A DNA stretch of 13,418 nucleotides, taken from UBA4615 sp044360485 (GTDB lineage Bacteria > Pseudomonadota > Gammaproteobacteria > Burkholderiales > Burkholderiaceae_E). Below the pieces are notes generated by a model, which saw only the letters and a list, made by a program, of their open reading frames with translations, had not been told where the DNA came from and ran no database searches. A program made the translations under genes and the position numbers. Positions 6,972-13,418 of the stretch are shown here, piece by piece (the first letter of the stretch is position 1; each line of letters opens with the position of its first letter). The DNA is taken from positions 1 to 13,418 of the forward strand of contig JBIKKG010000074.1 of assembly GCA_044360485.1 (NCBI GenBank), written 5' to 3'.

Positions 6972-7838
6972 ATGACCTTGCCCACCGGTTCATTTCCCGG
7001 CTTTGACCTGTCGCTGCGTGAACCGGGCATCGCCTGGTTCGAGTTCAACACGCCCGAGCGCCTCAACGGCATGACCGCCTCGCTCAAGCGCGATCTGATC
7101 GAGTGCGTCACGCAGGCGCAGATGGACGACGCGGTGCGCGTGTTGGTCTTCACGGGCCGTGGCAAGGCTTTTTGCGCGGGCGATGACCTCAAGGCCTATC
7201 GGGATGGGGCGCTCGCGGGCCAGCCGCTGACTGCGCCCATCCACCCGGGGCATCACAACGCTGCAGGGACCTACAACGGCTTGCGCGCCATCTCACAGGC
7301 TCTGAACACGGCCGTGCGCAACCTCGACAAGCTCACCATCGCGGCCATCAATGGCGTGGCGATCCAGACTGGGTTGTCGCTGGCACTGTCGTGTGACTTT
7401 CGCATCGCGGCCGATTCAGCGCGCTTAGGCAGCGCGACGCTGCGTTTCGGTCTGCTTCCCGACGAAGGGGGGCAGTACCTGCTGGTTCAACTGTTGGGTT
7501 TGTCGCGGGCGCTGGACTTCGTGATGCGCAAGCGCATTGTTGAGGCCAGCGAGGCCAAGGAGATCGGACTGGTGCACGAAGTGGTGCCCGCCGTTGAACT
7601 CGAGGCCACAGCCATGGCCTGGGCCACCGAATTCGCGACCGGACCGCAGGTGGCTATGCGCATGCTCAAGCGCTCGATGTACAACGCCGCCGAACAAAGC
7701 TGGGCGCATGCGCTGGAGGACATCGCAGCACGCACCGCCATCACGGATCACCATCCCGATACCAAGGAAGGGGTGGCGGCCTTTCGTGAGAAACGTCCCC
7801 CGCATTTCAATGCCTGGCTCGAACGCAAGGGCGATTAG
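6972..7838 (+). CDS. Enoyl-CoA hydratase/isomerase family protein lacking both hydratase glutamates
   Basis: A 288-residue crotonase-fold protein. The CoA/oxyanion signature is present: FCAGDDL at 67-73 and NGVAIQTGLSLALSCDFRIA at 127-146. The positions matching the two catalytic glutamates of classical hydratases (Glu144 and Glu164 of the rat enzyme) read Ser136 and Thr156. Instead, D164-E165 sit in LLPDEGGQYLL, where enoyl-CoA isomerases (PaaG, delta3-delta2 isomerases) carry their single catalytic acid. That points to isomerase or other enolate chemistry rather than hydration (family knowledge plus inference). AGGAG lies 5 nt before ATG 6972. It follows the PLP-enzyme gene by 51 nt and is probably in its transcript. 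Its stop overlaps that of the convergent flavoprotein gene by 4 nt. The substrate is unknown. Confidence 0.92.
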   Translation: MTLPTGSFPGFDLSLREPGIAWFEFNTPERLNGMTASLKRDLIECVTQAQMDDAVRVLVFTGRGKAFCAGDDLKAYRDGALAGQPLTAPIHPGHHNAAGTYNGLRAISQALNTAVRNLDKLTIAAINGVAIQTGLSLALSCDFRIAADSARLGSATLRFGLLPDEGGQYLLVQLLGLSRALDFVMRKRIVEASEAKEIGLVHEVVPAVELEATAMAWATEFATGPQVAMRMLKRSMYNAAEQSWAHALEDIAARTAITDHHPDTKEGVAAFREKRPPHFNAWLERKGD

Positions 7839-9187
7839 ACCTGTGTGCGCTGAGTCATCGCCTGCGACCCAGAGGATCGGCGCAGGTAATGCAAGATGCC
7901 CTGCGCAGCCACTGCACCGCTCGCCAGGCAGGCTGTGAGCAGATAGCCCCCGGTGGGCGCTTCCCAGTCGAGCATTTCACCCGCGCAAAACACGCCTGGG
8001 CGAGCGCGCAGCATCAGATGTTCATCCAGCGCATCGAGCTGCACGCCGCCAGCCGTGCTGATGGCTTCAGCGATGGGTCGCGCCGCCACGACCCGCACAG
8101 GCCATGACTTCAGTGCGCGCGCGACGGCCTGCGGGTCGCAGGCCACCAGCGTACTCAAGGTCTCGGTGCTCCAGACCTCCCGCAGCAGCGCCGCCTTGAC
8201 GCCCTGCAAGCCGATCGTGCGACGCAGATGCTCCGAGAGGGAATGTCGCCCGCGAGCCCGGCGGAGTGCCTCCTCAAGCTGCTGCGTGGTGCGGCCCGCC
8301 AGCAGATCCAGGTGCAGCGTAGCGGCACCGTCGCGCGCGATGGCATCGCGCACACGCCCCGAGACGGCGTAAACCAGGCTGCCTTCAATGCCGCTGCGCG
8401 TGATGACGCATTCCCCCTGACGTTCGAAGGCTGCACCGTGGCCGTCTTCGAAGCGCAGTCCGACCGACTTCAGTGGCGCCCCTTCGAAGCGCTGCACGAA
8501 GTGCGGGCTCCAGCCGATCGTGCCGTGTGCCTGCAGGCCGCTCACATCGAACCCGCAGTTCGCGGGCACGAGCGGCGCCACACCGATGCCCTGCTCGACC
8601 AGCCATGGCACCCAGGCGCCATCGCTGCCCAGTTGCGGCCAGCTTGCCCCGCCCAGTGCCAGCAGCACGGCATCGGCCCGCACGGGCGCATCGCCTGAGG
8701 GCGTGTGCAGCCGTACCGTGGTGGGCGCATCACCCGCCTGCCATCCCTGCCAGCGATGACGCATGTGCAGACGCAGCCCCAGGCCTCGCATCTGATGCAA
8801 CCAGGCTCGCAGCAGTGGCGCGGCCTTCAGGTCCAGCGGGAAGACCCGACCGGAGGTGCCGACAAAGGTTTCCACCCCCAGCGACTGCGCCCAATCGCGA
8901 ATGGCTTGTGGGCTGGTGTGGGTCAGCCAGCGCGCTACCTGATCGCTGTGCGCCCCATAGCGCCCGACGAAAGCCTCGAGAGGCTCGCTATGGGTGAGGT
9001 TCAGTCCGCCCTTGCCCGCCAGCAGAAACTTGCGTCCGACCGAGGGCTTGGCATCGAAGAGATCAACCTGCACCCCCGCGCGCAGCAGCGTCCATGCGGC
9101 CATGAGACCTGCCGGCCCGCCGCCGATGATGGCGACGCATGGGCCATCCTGCTGCGCGCCCAGGTCACGACGGGCGAGCGGACTCAG
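7835..9187 (-). CDS. HI0933-like / TIGR03862 FAD-dependent flavoprotein with a non-canonical start
   Basis: A flavoprotein of the HI0933 superfamily, TIGR03862 type, probably FAD-binding. The first ATG (9103) gives 422 residues that begin in the middle of the Rossmann helix. The in-frame sequence just upstream encodes VAIIGGGPAGL (9104-9136), the FAD dinucleotide-binding motif, so translation must begin earlier. The frame is open to a TGA at 9194-9196 and has no ATG, GTG or TTG in that space. The candidates are CTG at 9187, overlapping the Bug stop by 2 nt with a weak AGCAGG upstream, and CTG at 9163. The interval given uses the first of these (450 codons). Downstream, GRKFLLAGKGGLN (residues 23-35 from the ATG) and GVFCAGEMLDWEAPTGGYLLTA near the C-terminus match the family. 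Its reaction is not known to me. Translational coupling to the Bug gene is plausible. A sequencing error upstream is the main alternative. Confidence 0.85.
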   Translation of the reverse strand: MSPLARRDLGAQQDGPCVAIIGGGPAGLMAAWTLLRAGVQVDLFDAKPSVGRKFLLAGKGGLNLTHSEPLEAFVGRYGAHSDQVARWLTHTSPQAIRDWAQSLGVETFVGTSGRVFPLDLKAAPLLRAWLHQMRGLGLRLHMRHRWQGWQAGDAPTTVRLHTPSGDAPVRADAVLLALGGASWPQLGSDGAWVPWLVEQGIGVAPLVPANCGFDVSGLQAHGTIGWSPHFVQRFEGAPLKSVGLRFEDGHGAAFERQGECVITRSGIEGSLVYAVSGRVRDAIARDGAATLHLDLLAGRTTQQLEEALRRARGRHSLSEHLRRTIGLQGVKAALLREVWSTETLSTLVACDPQAVARALKSWPVRVVAARPIAEAISTAGGVQLDALDEHLMLRARPGVFCAGEMLDWEAPTGGYLLTACLASGAVAAQGILHYLRRSSGSQAMTQRTQV

Positions 9188-10182
9188 TTGGCCTGCTCAG
9201 CGCGAATGCCCAGGTCGTCCGACATGCGCTTCCATTTGGCCTGCTCGCGGCGTACAAACTCGGCGTACTCAGCCGGCTTGAAGAGTTCGTAGTAGCCGCC
9301 AACGGACTGACGCCACTCGATCATCTCCGGGCGGGCCATGGCCTTGATGGCCTCGGCGTTGAACCTGTCAATCGCCTCTTTCGGTGCGCCGGCCGGCATG
9401 AAGAAGCCCGAAAAGCTCGGTAATTCCAGGCCAGGAAAGCCGGCCTCGGCGAACGACGGTGCGCTGGGAAACTTAGGCAGGCGAATCGGCGCAAACGAGG
9501 CCAGCACGGTCAGCTTGCCTGGGCCCACAAAGGGCTCAAGCTCTGCGGTATAGCCCACTGCGACCTGCACCTGACCCGAGGCCGCATCCACCAGTGAAGC
9601 GGAGCCGCCCTTGTAGGGCACGGTGCGCATCTTGATGCCCAAGGCACGCGACACCAGCGCGCAGGCAAAGTGCTGAACTGACGCCTGCCCAGCGGTGCCG
9701 CACAGGAATTCGTCGGGCTTGGCCTTGGCACGTTGCTGAAACTCGGCCAGCGTCTTGATGCCCAGCGCGCTGTTGATGACGAATACCGGGTAGCCCATGG
9801 TCCCCAGGGCGACCGAAGCAAAGTCCTTGGTCGGGTCGTAGCGCACCACGCCGCCCGCTCCGGGATAAGCCACCAGCGGATTCATGCCGCCGTACATGAC
9901 CGTGTAGCCGTCTGGCGGCGCCTTGGCCACGGCTTCTGCAGCAATGCTGCCCGAAGCACCTGGGCGATTTTCCACCACGACGGGTTGCTGCATCGATTCC
10001 GACAGGCGTTGTGTGTAGCGCCGTGTCCAGATGTCATTGATGCCACCGGCAGGCCCGTCGACGATGACCCTGATCGGTTTGGAGGGATAGGTCTGGGCGC
10101 TGGCAGGCGTGCTGAGAACCACGAGGCCGGCCACAGCACCCAGTGCGAGACTGCGCAGCAAAGTCGAATACATGATCTTCAT
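9184..10182 (-). CDS. Bug-family (TctC) tripartite tricarboxylate transporter substrate-binding protein
   Basis: A 332-residue periplasmic solute receptor. A signal peptide occupies residues 1-29 (charged start, hydrophobic 11-25, cleavage after ASA). The mature start QTYPSKPIRVIV is the classic Bug opening. ENRPGASG is at 71-78, DGYTVMYGG at 91-99 and PYKGG at 189-193, as expected for the fold that binds carboxylate ligands. The frame extends upstream to 10293, but ATG 10182 gives a normal signal peptide and family length; its ribosome binding site is weak. No TctA or TctB membrane genes lie nearby, so this is an orphan receptor, as is common in Burkholderiales, where Bug genes often sit next to the genes for catabolism of their ligand. 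It lies 73 nt downstream of the hydratase gene, with the flavoprotein gene directly after it. Confidence 0.95.
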   Translation of the reverse strand: MKIMYSTLLRSLALGAVAGLVVLSTPASAQTYPSKPIRVIVDGPAGGINDIWTRRYTQRLSESMQQPVVVENRPGASGSIAAEAVAKAPPDGYTVMYGGMNPLVAYPGAGGVVRYDPTKDFASVALGTMGYPVFVINSALGIKTLAEFQQRAKAKPDEFLCGTAGQASVQHFACALVSRALGIKMRTVPYKGGSASLVDAASGQVQVAVGYTAELEPFVGPGKLTVLASFAPIRLPKFPSAPSFAEAGFPGLELPSFSGFFMPAGAPKEAIDRFNAEAIKAMARPEMIEWRQSVGGYYELFKPAEYAEFVRREQAKWKRMSDDLGIRAEQAN

Positions 10183-10255
10183 GGGGTCGTATCGCTTGAG
10201 TGTGAGTGAAGGGAAAGTGAAACTCATTGACTTTGGTGGACGCGACGCACGGCGC

Positions 10256-11095
10256 TCAGCGGCTCGGCCGGTGCAGTGCGCCCGCCAGTTCACCCAGGCG
10301 GCTCTCGCCCGCGTGGGTCTGTCCGCCCGTGCTCATGAATCGCTCCATGGCCGCTCGGGTGCCCTCGCCGCCCAGTGTGCCTTGAAACAGCACACCCTCT
10401 GCGATCAGGTCATCCACGACCGCCTTGTCGGCATTGAGCACGGACGCTTTGGCTGCGATCACAGCATGACGCGGAAACGAGGCGATGCGCGCGGCGAGCC
10501 GGTTGACATGCGGCCACAGGGTGTCAGCCGACATTGCACGATTGACCCAACCCCAGCGCTCGGCAAGCTCTGCATCCACATCGTCGCAGCCCAGCACCAC
10601 TTCCAGCGCGCGCGAGCGCCCGATGAGCCGCGGCAGGCGCACCGTTCCTGAGCCCCCTGGCAAAATGCCGAGCGCTACTTCGGGCTGATTGAAGACCGCC
10701 TTGCCGCGCAGCGCAAAGCGCATGTCGCAACTGAGCGCCAGTTCGCTGCCACCGCCACCCACACGCCCCTCGATCACCGCGATGGTGGCCTTGGGCATGG
10801 TGCGAAAGTGTTCGCACATAACGTGAAACGGCTTGAGATCAGTAGTGGAGACTTCCCGGTCGGGGGCGTACTGCAGGATCTGCGCCACGTCGAAGTGGGC
10901 GATGAAGAAGTCGGCGTTGGCCGAATGCAGGATCACCACGCGCACTGCGTCGTCTTGGGCGAGTGCTGCGGCCAGTTGGGACATCTCGATGAACATCTGC
11001 TTGTCAAACAGATTGATCGGACCGTTGTCGATGGTCACGCGTGCGATGCCGTCGCCGACGGCCACCCGCACGCTTTTGCATTGGCTGTAGTCCAT
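10256..11095 (-). CDS. Enoyl-CoA hydratase/isomerase family protein with both catalytic glutamates
   Basis: A 279-residue crotonase. Both classical hydratase glutamates are present: Glu118 in GGGGSELALSCD and Glu139 in FNQPEVALGILPGG. The first oxyanion segment reads FFIAHFD (64-70) instead of the usual FCAGAD, a variant found in a distinct subgroup. The open frame runs on to 11833, but that part lies antisense to the dienelactone hydrolase gene; ATG 11095 has AAGGAG with 6-nt spacing and starts a normal crotonase N-terminus (VRVAVGDGIARVTIDN). Expected reaction: reversible hydration of a 2-enoyl-CoA, or retro-aldol/hydrolytic variants of it, in the cytosol. It leads the minus-strand run with the Bug receptor and the flavoprotein. 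It differs strongly from the plus-strand crotonase at 6972-7838, so the two are not a recent duplication. Confidence 0.94.
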   Translation of the reverse strand: MDYSQCKSVRVAVGDGIARVTIDNGPINLFDKQMFIEMSQLAAALAQDDAVRVVILHSANADFFIAHFDVAQILQYAPDREVSTTDLKPFHVMCEHFRTMPKATIAVIEGRVGGGGSELALSCDMRFALRGKAVFNQPEVALGILPGGSGTVRLPRLIGRSRALEVVLGCDDVDAELAERWGWVNRAMSADTLWPHVNRLAARIASFPRHAVIAAKASVLNADKAVVDDLIAEGVLFQGTLGGEGTRAAMERFMSTGGQTHAGESRLGELAGALHRPSR

Positions 11096-11260
11096 GCGTG
11101 TCTCCTTCGTTTTGCGAATCTTGCCCGCATCAATACCACACGTCGACAGCGGATGCAGGAGGCCCTGTGCAGGCAGTTTCTGATACGGTTTCGACCGCAG
11201 CGCCGCCTTGGCGAGCCCGGCACCCCCGGCCCACCCCCAACTCAGAGACAGGAGGACCCC
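11096..11260. promoter_or_regulatory. Divergent intergenic region between hydratase and dienelactone hydrolase genes
   Basis: This 165-nt gap separates two divergent starts. Strong ribosome binding sites are seen at both ends: AAGGAG (minus strand, 11102-11107) for ATG 11095 and AGGAGG (11250-11255, 5-nt spacing) for ATG 11261. Promoters for both directions are expected here. TGATACGGT near 11182-11190 on the plus strand and TATTGAT near 11133-11139 on the minus strand are possible -10 elements, but neither has a convincing -35 box. No regulator gene and no clear operator are visible. Confidence 0.4.
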
Positions 11261-11929
11261 ATGGGATCGTTCGTTACCCTCACCGCCGCAGACGGCCACT
11301 CTTTCTCGGCGTATGTCGCCGAACCCGCCGGCACCCCCAAGGGCGCTATCGTCATCGCACCTGAAATTTTCGGGATCAATGCCCACATCCGCGCTGTGGC
11401 CGATGGTTATGCCGCCGATGGCTACCGTGCCATTGCCCCCGCGCTGTTTGATCGCGCGCAGCGCGGTTTCGAGACTGGCTACACCCAGGAAGACATCCAG
11501 GCGGGCGTGGCCGTGATGCAGAAGGTCGATATGGGCGTGGCCATGCAGGACGTCGCGGCGGCCGTGGCCCACGTGAAACCGGCGGGCAAAGTGGCGATCG
11601 CAGGCTACTGCTGGGGCGGCACCGTGGCTTGGGTGGCTGCGGCTCGCGTGACGGGCCTGGCCTGCTCCGCGCCCTATTACGGCGGCGGCATCCCCAGCTT
11701 TCCCGACGAGAAGCCGATCTGCCCGGTGATGTTCCACTTCGGTGAGCAGGACACCTCCCCCACCCCTGAAGCCGCACGCGCGGTGGTGGCCAAGCACCCG
11801 CAGACGCTCGCGCACTTCTATCCGGCTGGCCACGGCTTCAATTGCGACCAGCGCGGTTCATACGACGCTGCATCGTCCAGGCTGGCGCGCGAGCGCACGC
11901 TGGCGTTCATGGCGCAGCACGTCGGTTGA
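11261..11929 (+). CDS. Dienelactone hydrolase family protein (carboxymethylenebutenolidase-like)
   Basis: A 222-residue alpha/beta hydrolase of the dienelactone hydrolase family. The Cys-His-Asp triad is clear: Cys117 in GYCWGG, Asp164 in GEQDTSPTPE and His191 in YPAGHGFNCD. Glu35 in APEIFGIN matches the glutamate that holds the resting cysteine in known family members. The length is close to the usual 230-240 residues and there is no signal peptide, so it is cytosolic. Bona fide enzymes open dienelactone to maleylacetate in chlorocatechol degradation, but many homologues act on other lactones or esters, and no chlorocatechol genes lie nearby. The frame begins far upstream, but ATG 11261 has a perfect AGGAGG at 5-nt spacing. 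It is transcribed alone, diverging from the enoyl-CoA hydratase and converging on the MscS gene. Confidence 0.95.
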   Translation: MGSFVTLTAADGHSFSAYVAEPAGTPKGAIVIAPEIFGINAHIRAVADGYAADGYRAIAPALFDRAQRGFETGYTQEDIQAGVAVMQKVDMGVAMQDVAAAVAHVKPAGKVAIAGYCWGGTVAWVAAARVTGLACSAPYYGGGIPSFPDEKPICPVMFHFGEQDTSPTPEAARAVVAKHPQTLAHFYPAGHGFNCDQRGSYDAASSRLARERTLAFMAQHVG

Positions 11930-11944
11930 TTGGTTCGGCTGCAA

Positions 11945-11973
11945 GCGCTGCGCCCAGTTCTTGGGTGCAGCGT
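11945..11973. terminator. Hairpin between convergent dienelactone hydrolase and MscS genes
   Basis: An 11-12 bp stem: 11945-11956 (GCGCTGCGCCCA region) pairs with 11962-11973 (TGGGTGCAGCGT region) around the 5-nt loop GTTCT, with G-U wobbles at two positions. It lies 16 nt after the dienelactone hydrolase stop and 57 nt past the MscS stop, where a bidirectional terminator is expected. No T-run follows on either strand, so factor-dependent termination or simple 3'-end protection is more likely than intrinsic termination. A second short GC-rich hairpin (GGCGG...CCGCC, 12000-12017) follows it. Confidence 0.5.
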
Positions 11974-12029
11974 GCGCCTGATTGAGTCTGGTCCGGCCAG
12001 GCGGTGCGTGCGCCGCCCGGGCCGTTCAG

Positions 12030-13418
12030 TCAGATCCGTTTGGGACGGTTCAGCGCCACTTGCCGCACCGGCATGGCGTCGAGTTTCAGCAGCACCGCGC
12101 TGACGGCCTGCAGGACCTTGGTCGACAGCCCCTCCACTGAACGGTCAGCGCGATAAGACACTTGCGCGATCGCTTGTGCCTTGTCCGAGTCAATCTCGGT
12201 GCAGATGACCCGGATCGGTTTGGAAGCATCGACGTGCTCGTCTCTTGACAGGACATCGGCGACCGCTGCGGTGACCGCATCCAGTACCCGACTGAGTTCG
12301 ACCGCTGAACTGATTTCAAAAGGAATATCGATACGGGTATACCCGCCGCTCAAGGAGCGGTTGCTGACGACATGCTGGAACACCAGCGAGTTCGGAACGA
12401 AGTGAATTTCGTCGTCGCGCGAACGTACCTGGACCGCACGCCAACCCAGTTGCTCGACCACGCCGTCCACTGAACTTTCACGGGTCTTCAGGTGTACCCA
12501 GTCGCCCACTCGAAGCGACCGTTCCATGGCGATGGTGATGCCGCTGATGGCATCGAGGATCAGCTCGCGCAAAGCGAGGCCGATGACTGTCAGCAACACG
12601 GACGAAGTAGCCAGGATTGGCAGGAAGTCTCGGCCCAGCACATTGGTGTAATAAGCTGCAAACGCGCAGAAAAACACCAAAGTTGCAGTGAGTATTTTGA
12701 GCGTGCCCTGCACGAGCGCGCCCTTTCTTCTCCAGGTGATCAACGATGCGATGAGCTGATTGGCCACGACAGCGGCAGCGAGGTAATAGCCAATTGAAAA
12801 GGCGTTGCGAATCCAGACGATGGATGTCGGCGGCAGTTTGCTCAGCATCGAGCTGCCAAACAGCGCGACCTCACCGAGCAGCAGAGCGCCGGCGATCATG
12901 GCGGTGCGCGTCAGCACGAGCGCCGCTCGGCTGCCGTTCAGGGCATGCCGCAAGCGGCCTGTCAGCAGCCACAACGCAGACAATGCGCCACTGGCTCCCA
13001 GGGCGATATGCCAGGGGATGCTTCGCGCAAGCGTTGGGCCGATCGTGGAGGCCTTTGATTCGACGACGACTGTCGTGCCCACTTCGGAAAACATCATTTG
13101 ACCGGATCGCGCCCGGGGATCGCCCAACCCCCTGACCGGCAGGCTGTCCACTCCCATCGAGGAGGAGACGGCTGCAAAGCCAATACTGGGAGTGAGCGCC
13201 CCATCGCGCATGATCTGCTCGTGAATCGGACTGTTGATTGCCACGCTGTTGAAACTGGCGGCGTCGATCACGAATCGCAGTTGCGACGCTTCGCGGGTGC
13301 GGTGCCGCCATGCCAAGGGAAGCGCAATGCGTTCAAGGACGAGGTCCTTCGGTGTGGCGTCAAATTTGAATCGGCCCTGGAATCGGATGCGGCGGTACTG
13401 ACCGTCTGTGCTGTCCGA
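12030..13418 (-). CDS. MscS-family mechanosensitive ion channel (5' end outside window)
   Basis: The minus-strand frame is open from the window edge to the stop at 12030, giving at least 462 residues; the TTG at 13316 is internal, since coding continues upstream of it (SDSTDGQYRRIRFQG). Numbered from the edge, residues 1-133 are hydrophilic and probably form an N-terminal periplasmic domain. About five membrane segments follow (near 137-155, 165-185, 202-228, 238-258, 266-298). The last one, running through VIGLALRELILDAISGITIAM, is the pore-lining helix. After it come RVGDWVHL (303-310), VDGVVEQLGWR (317-327) and HFVPNS (339-344), the hallmark of the MscS beta domain, then the C-terminal alpha/beta vestibule. 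The channel would open under membrane tension to relieve osmotic shock. The large N-terminal part makes it a bigger member than E. coli MscS (286 residues). No link to the catabolic genes is apparent. Confidence 0.92.
   Translation of the reverse strand, partial: SDSTDGQYRRIRFQGRFKFDATPKDLVLERIALPLAWRHRTREASQLRFVIDAASFNSVAINSPIHEQIMRDGALTPSIGFAAVSSSMGVDSLPVRGLGDPRARSGQMMFSEVGTTVVVESKASTIGPTLARSIPWHIALGASGALSALWLLTGRLRHALNGSRAALVLTRTAMIAGALLLGEVALFGSSMLSKLPPTSIVWIRNAFSIGYYLAAAVVANQLIASLITWRRKGALVQGTLKILTATLVFFCAFAAYYTNVLGRDFLPILATSSVLLTVIGLALRELILDAISGITIAMERSLRVGDWVHLKTRESSVDGVVEQLGWRAVQVRSRDDEIHFVPNSLVFQHVVSNRSLSGGYTRIDIPFEISSAVELSRVLDAVTAAVADVLSRDEHVDASKPIRVICTEIDSDKAQAIAQVSYRADRSVEGLSTKVLQAVSAVLLKLDAMPVRQVALNRPKRI

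Noticed and set aside
8705..9292. 195-codon open frame on the plus strand
   Set aside because: It is antisense to the flavoprotein gene and reads as a low-complexity mixture with no domain.
11096..11833. Upstream extension of the minus-strand enoyl-CoA hydratase to 11833
   Set aside because: It runs antisense through the dienelactone hydrolase gene. ATG 11095 has a strong ribosome binding site and gives a normal crotonase length.
11261..11929. Assigning the dienelactone hydrolase to a chlorocatechol (clc/tcb-type) operon
   Set aside because: No chlorocatechol dioxygenase, cycloisomerase or maleylacetate reductase gene is in the window, and the gene is transcribed alone.

Overview
This 13.4 kb window looks like chromosomal DNA from a betaproteobacterium, probably Burkholderiales. 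The reasons are its generally high GC content, a Bug-type (TctC family) periplasmic solute receptor, and a dense mix of CoA-thioester, Rieske-oxygenase and hydrolase genes on both strands. This placement is inferred from gene content; no rRNA or marker gene is present. There is no rRNA, tRNA, CRISPR array or intact insertion sequence.

Layout. 1-1233 (minus): a multi-pass membrane protein whose 3' end lies outside the window, in DNA less GC-rich than the centre. 1234-1699: no intact gene, but a decayed plus-strand vapC-like PIN toxin gene. 1700-4371 (minus): a tight run transcribed as Rieske oxygenase, then beta-lactamase-fold serine hydrolase (4-nt ATGA overlap), then a small ABM/YgiN-type monooxygenase. 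4467-5585 (minus): a DUF2817/M14-like zinc hydrolase ending in a perfect 9-bp hairpin. It diverges over 69 bp from 5655-7838 (plus): a class III PLP enzyme of the glutamate-1-semialdehyde aminomutase type followed by a crotonase-fold protein. 7835-11095 (minus): transcribed as a classical enoyl-CoA hydratase, then a Bug receptor, then a TIGR03862/HI0933-like flavoprotein. 11261-11929 (plus): a dienelactone hydrolase family enzyme, diverging from the hydratase. 12030-13418 (minus): an MscS-family channel whose 5' end lies outside the window.

How the genes may fit together. A Rieske monooxygenase or dioxygenase could hydroxylate or demethylate an aromatic or cyclic substrate. The serine hydrolase, DUF2817 hydrolase and dienelactone hydrolase could cleave ester, amide or lactone bonds. 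The PLP enzyme could handle an amino group, the two crotonases could process CoA thioesters, and the Bug receptor could bind a carboxylate substrate. That makes a plausible accessory catabolic region, but the substrate cannot be read from the sequence. No regulator, CoA ligase, ferredoxin/reductase or membrane permease is present to complete a pathway.

The most notable points are a flavoprotein whose FAD-binding glycine motif lies upstream of every ATG, GTG or TTG in its frame, a crotonase lacking both hydratase glutamates, and an in-frame vapC remnant with two stop codons.
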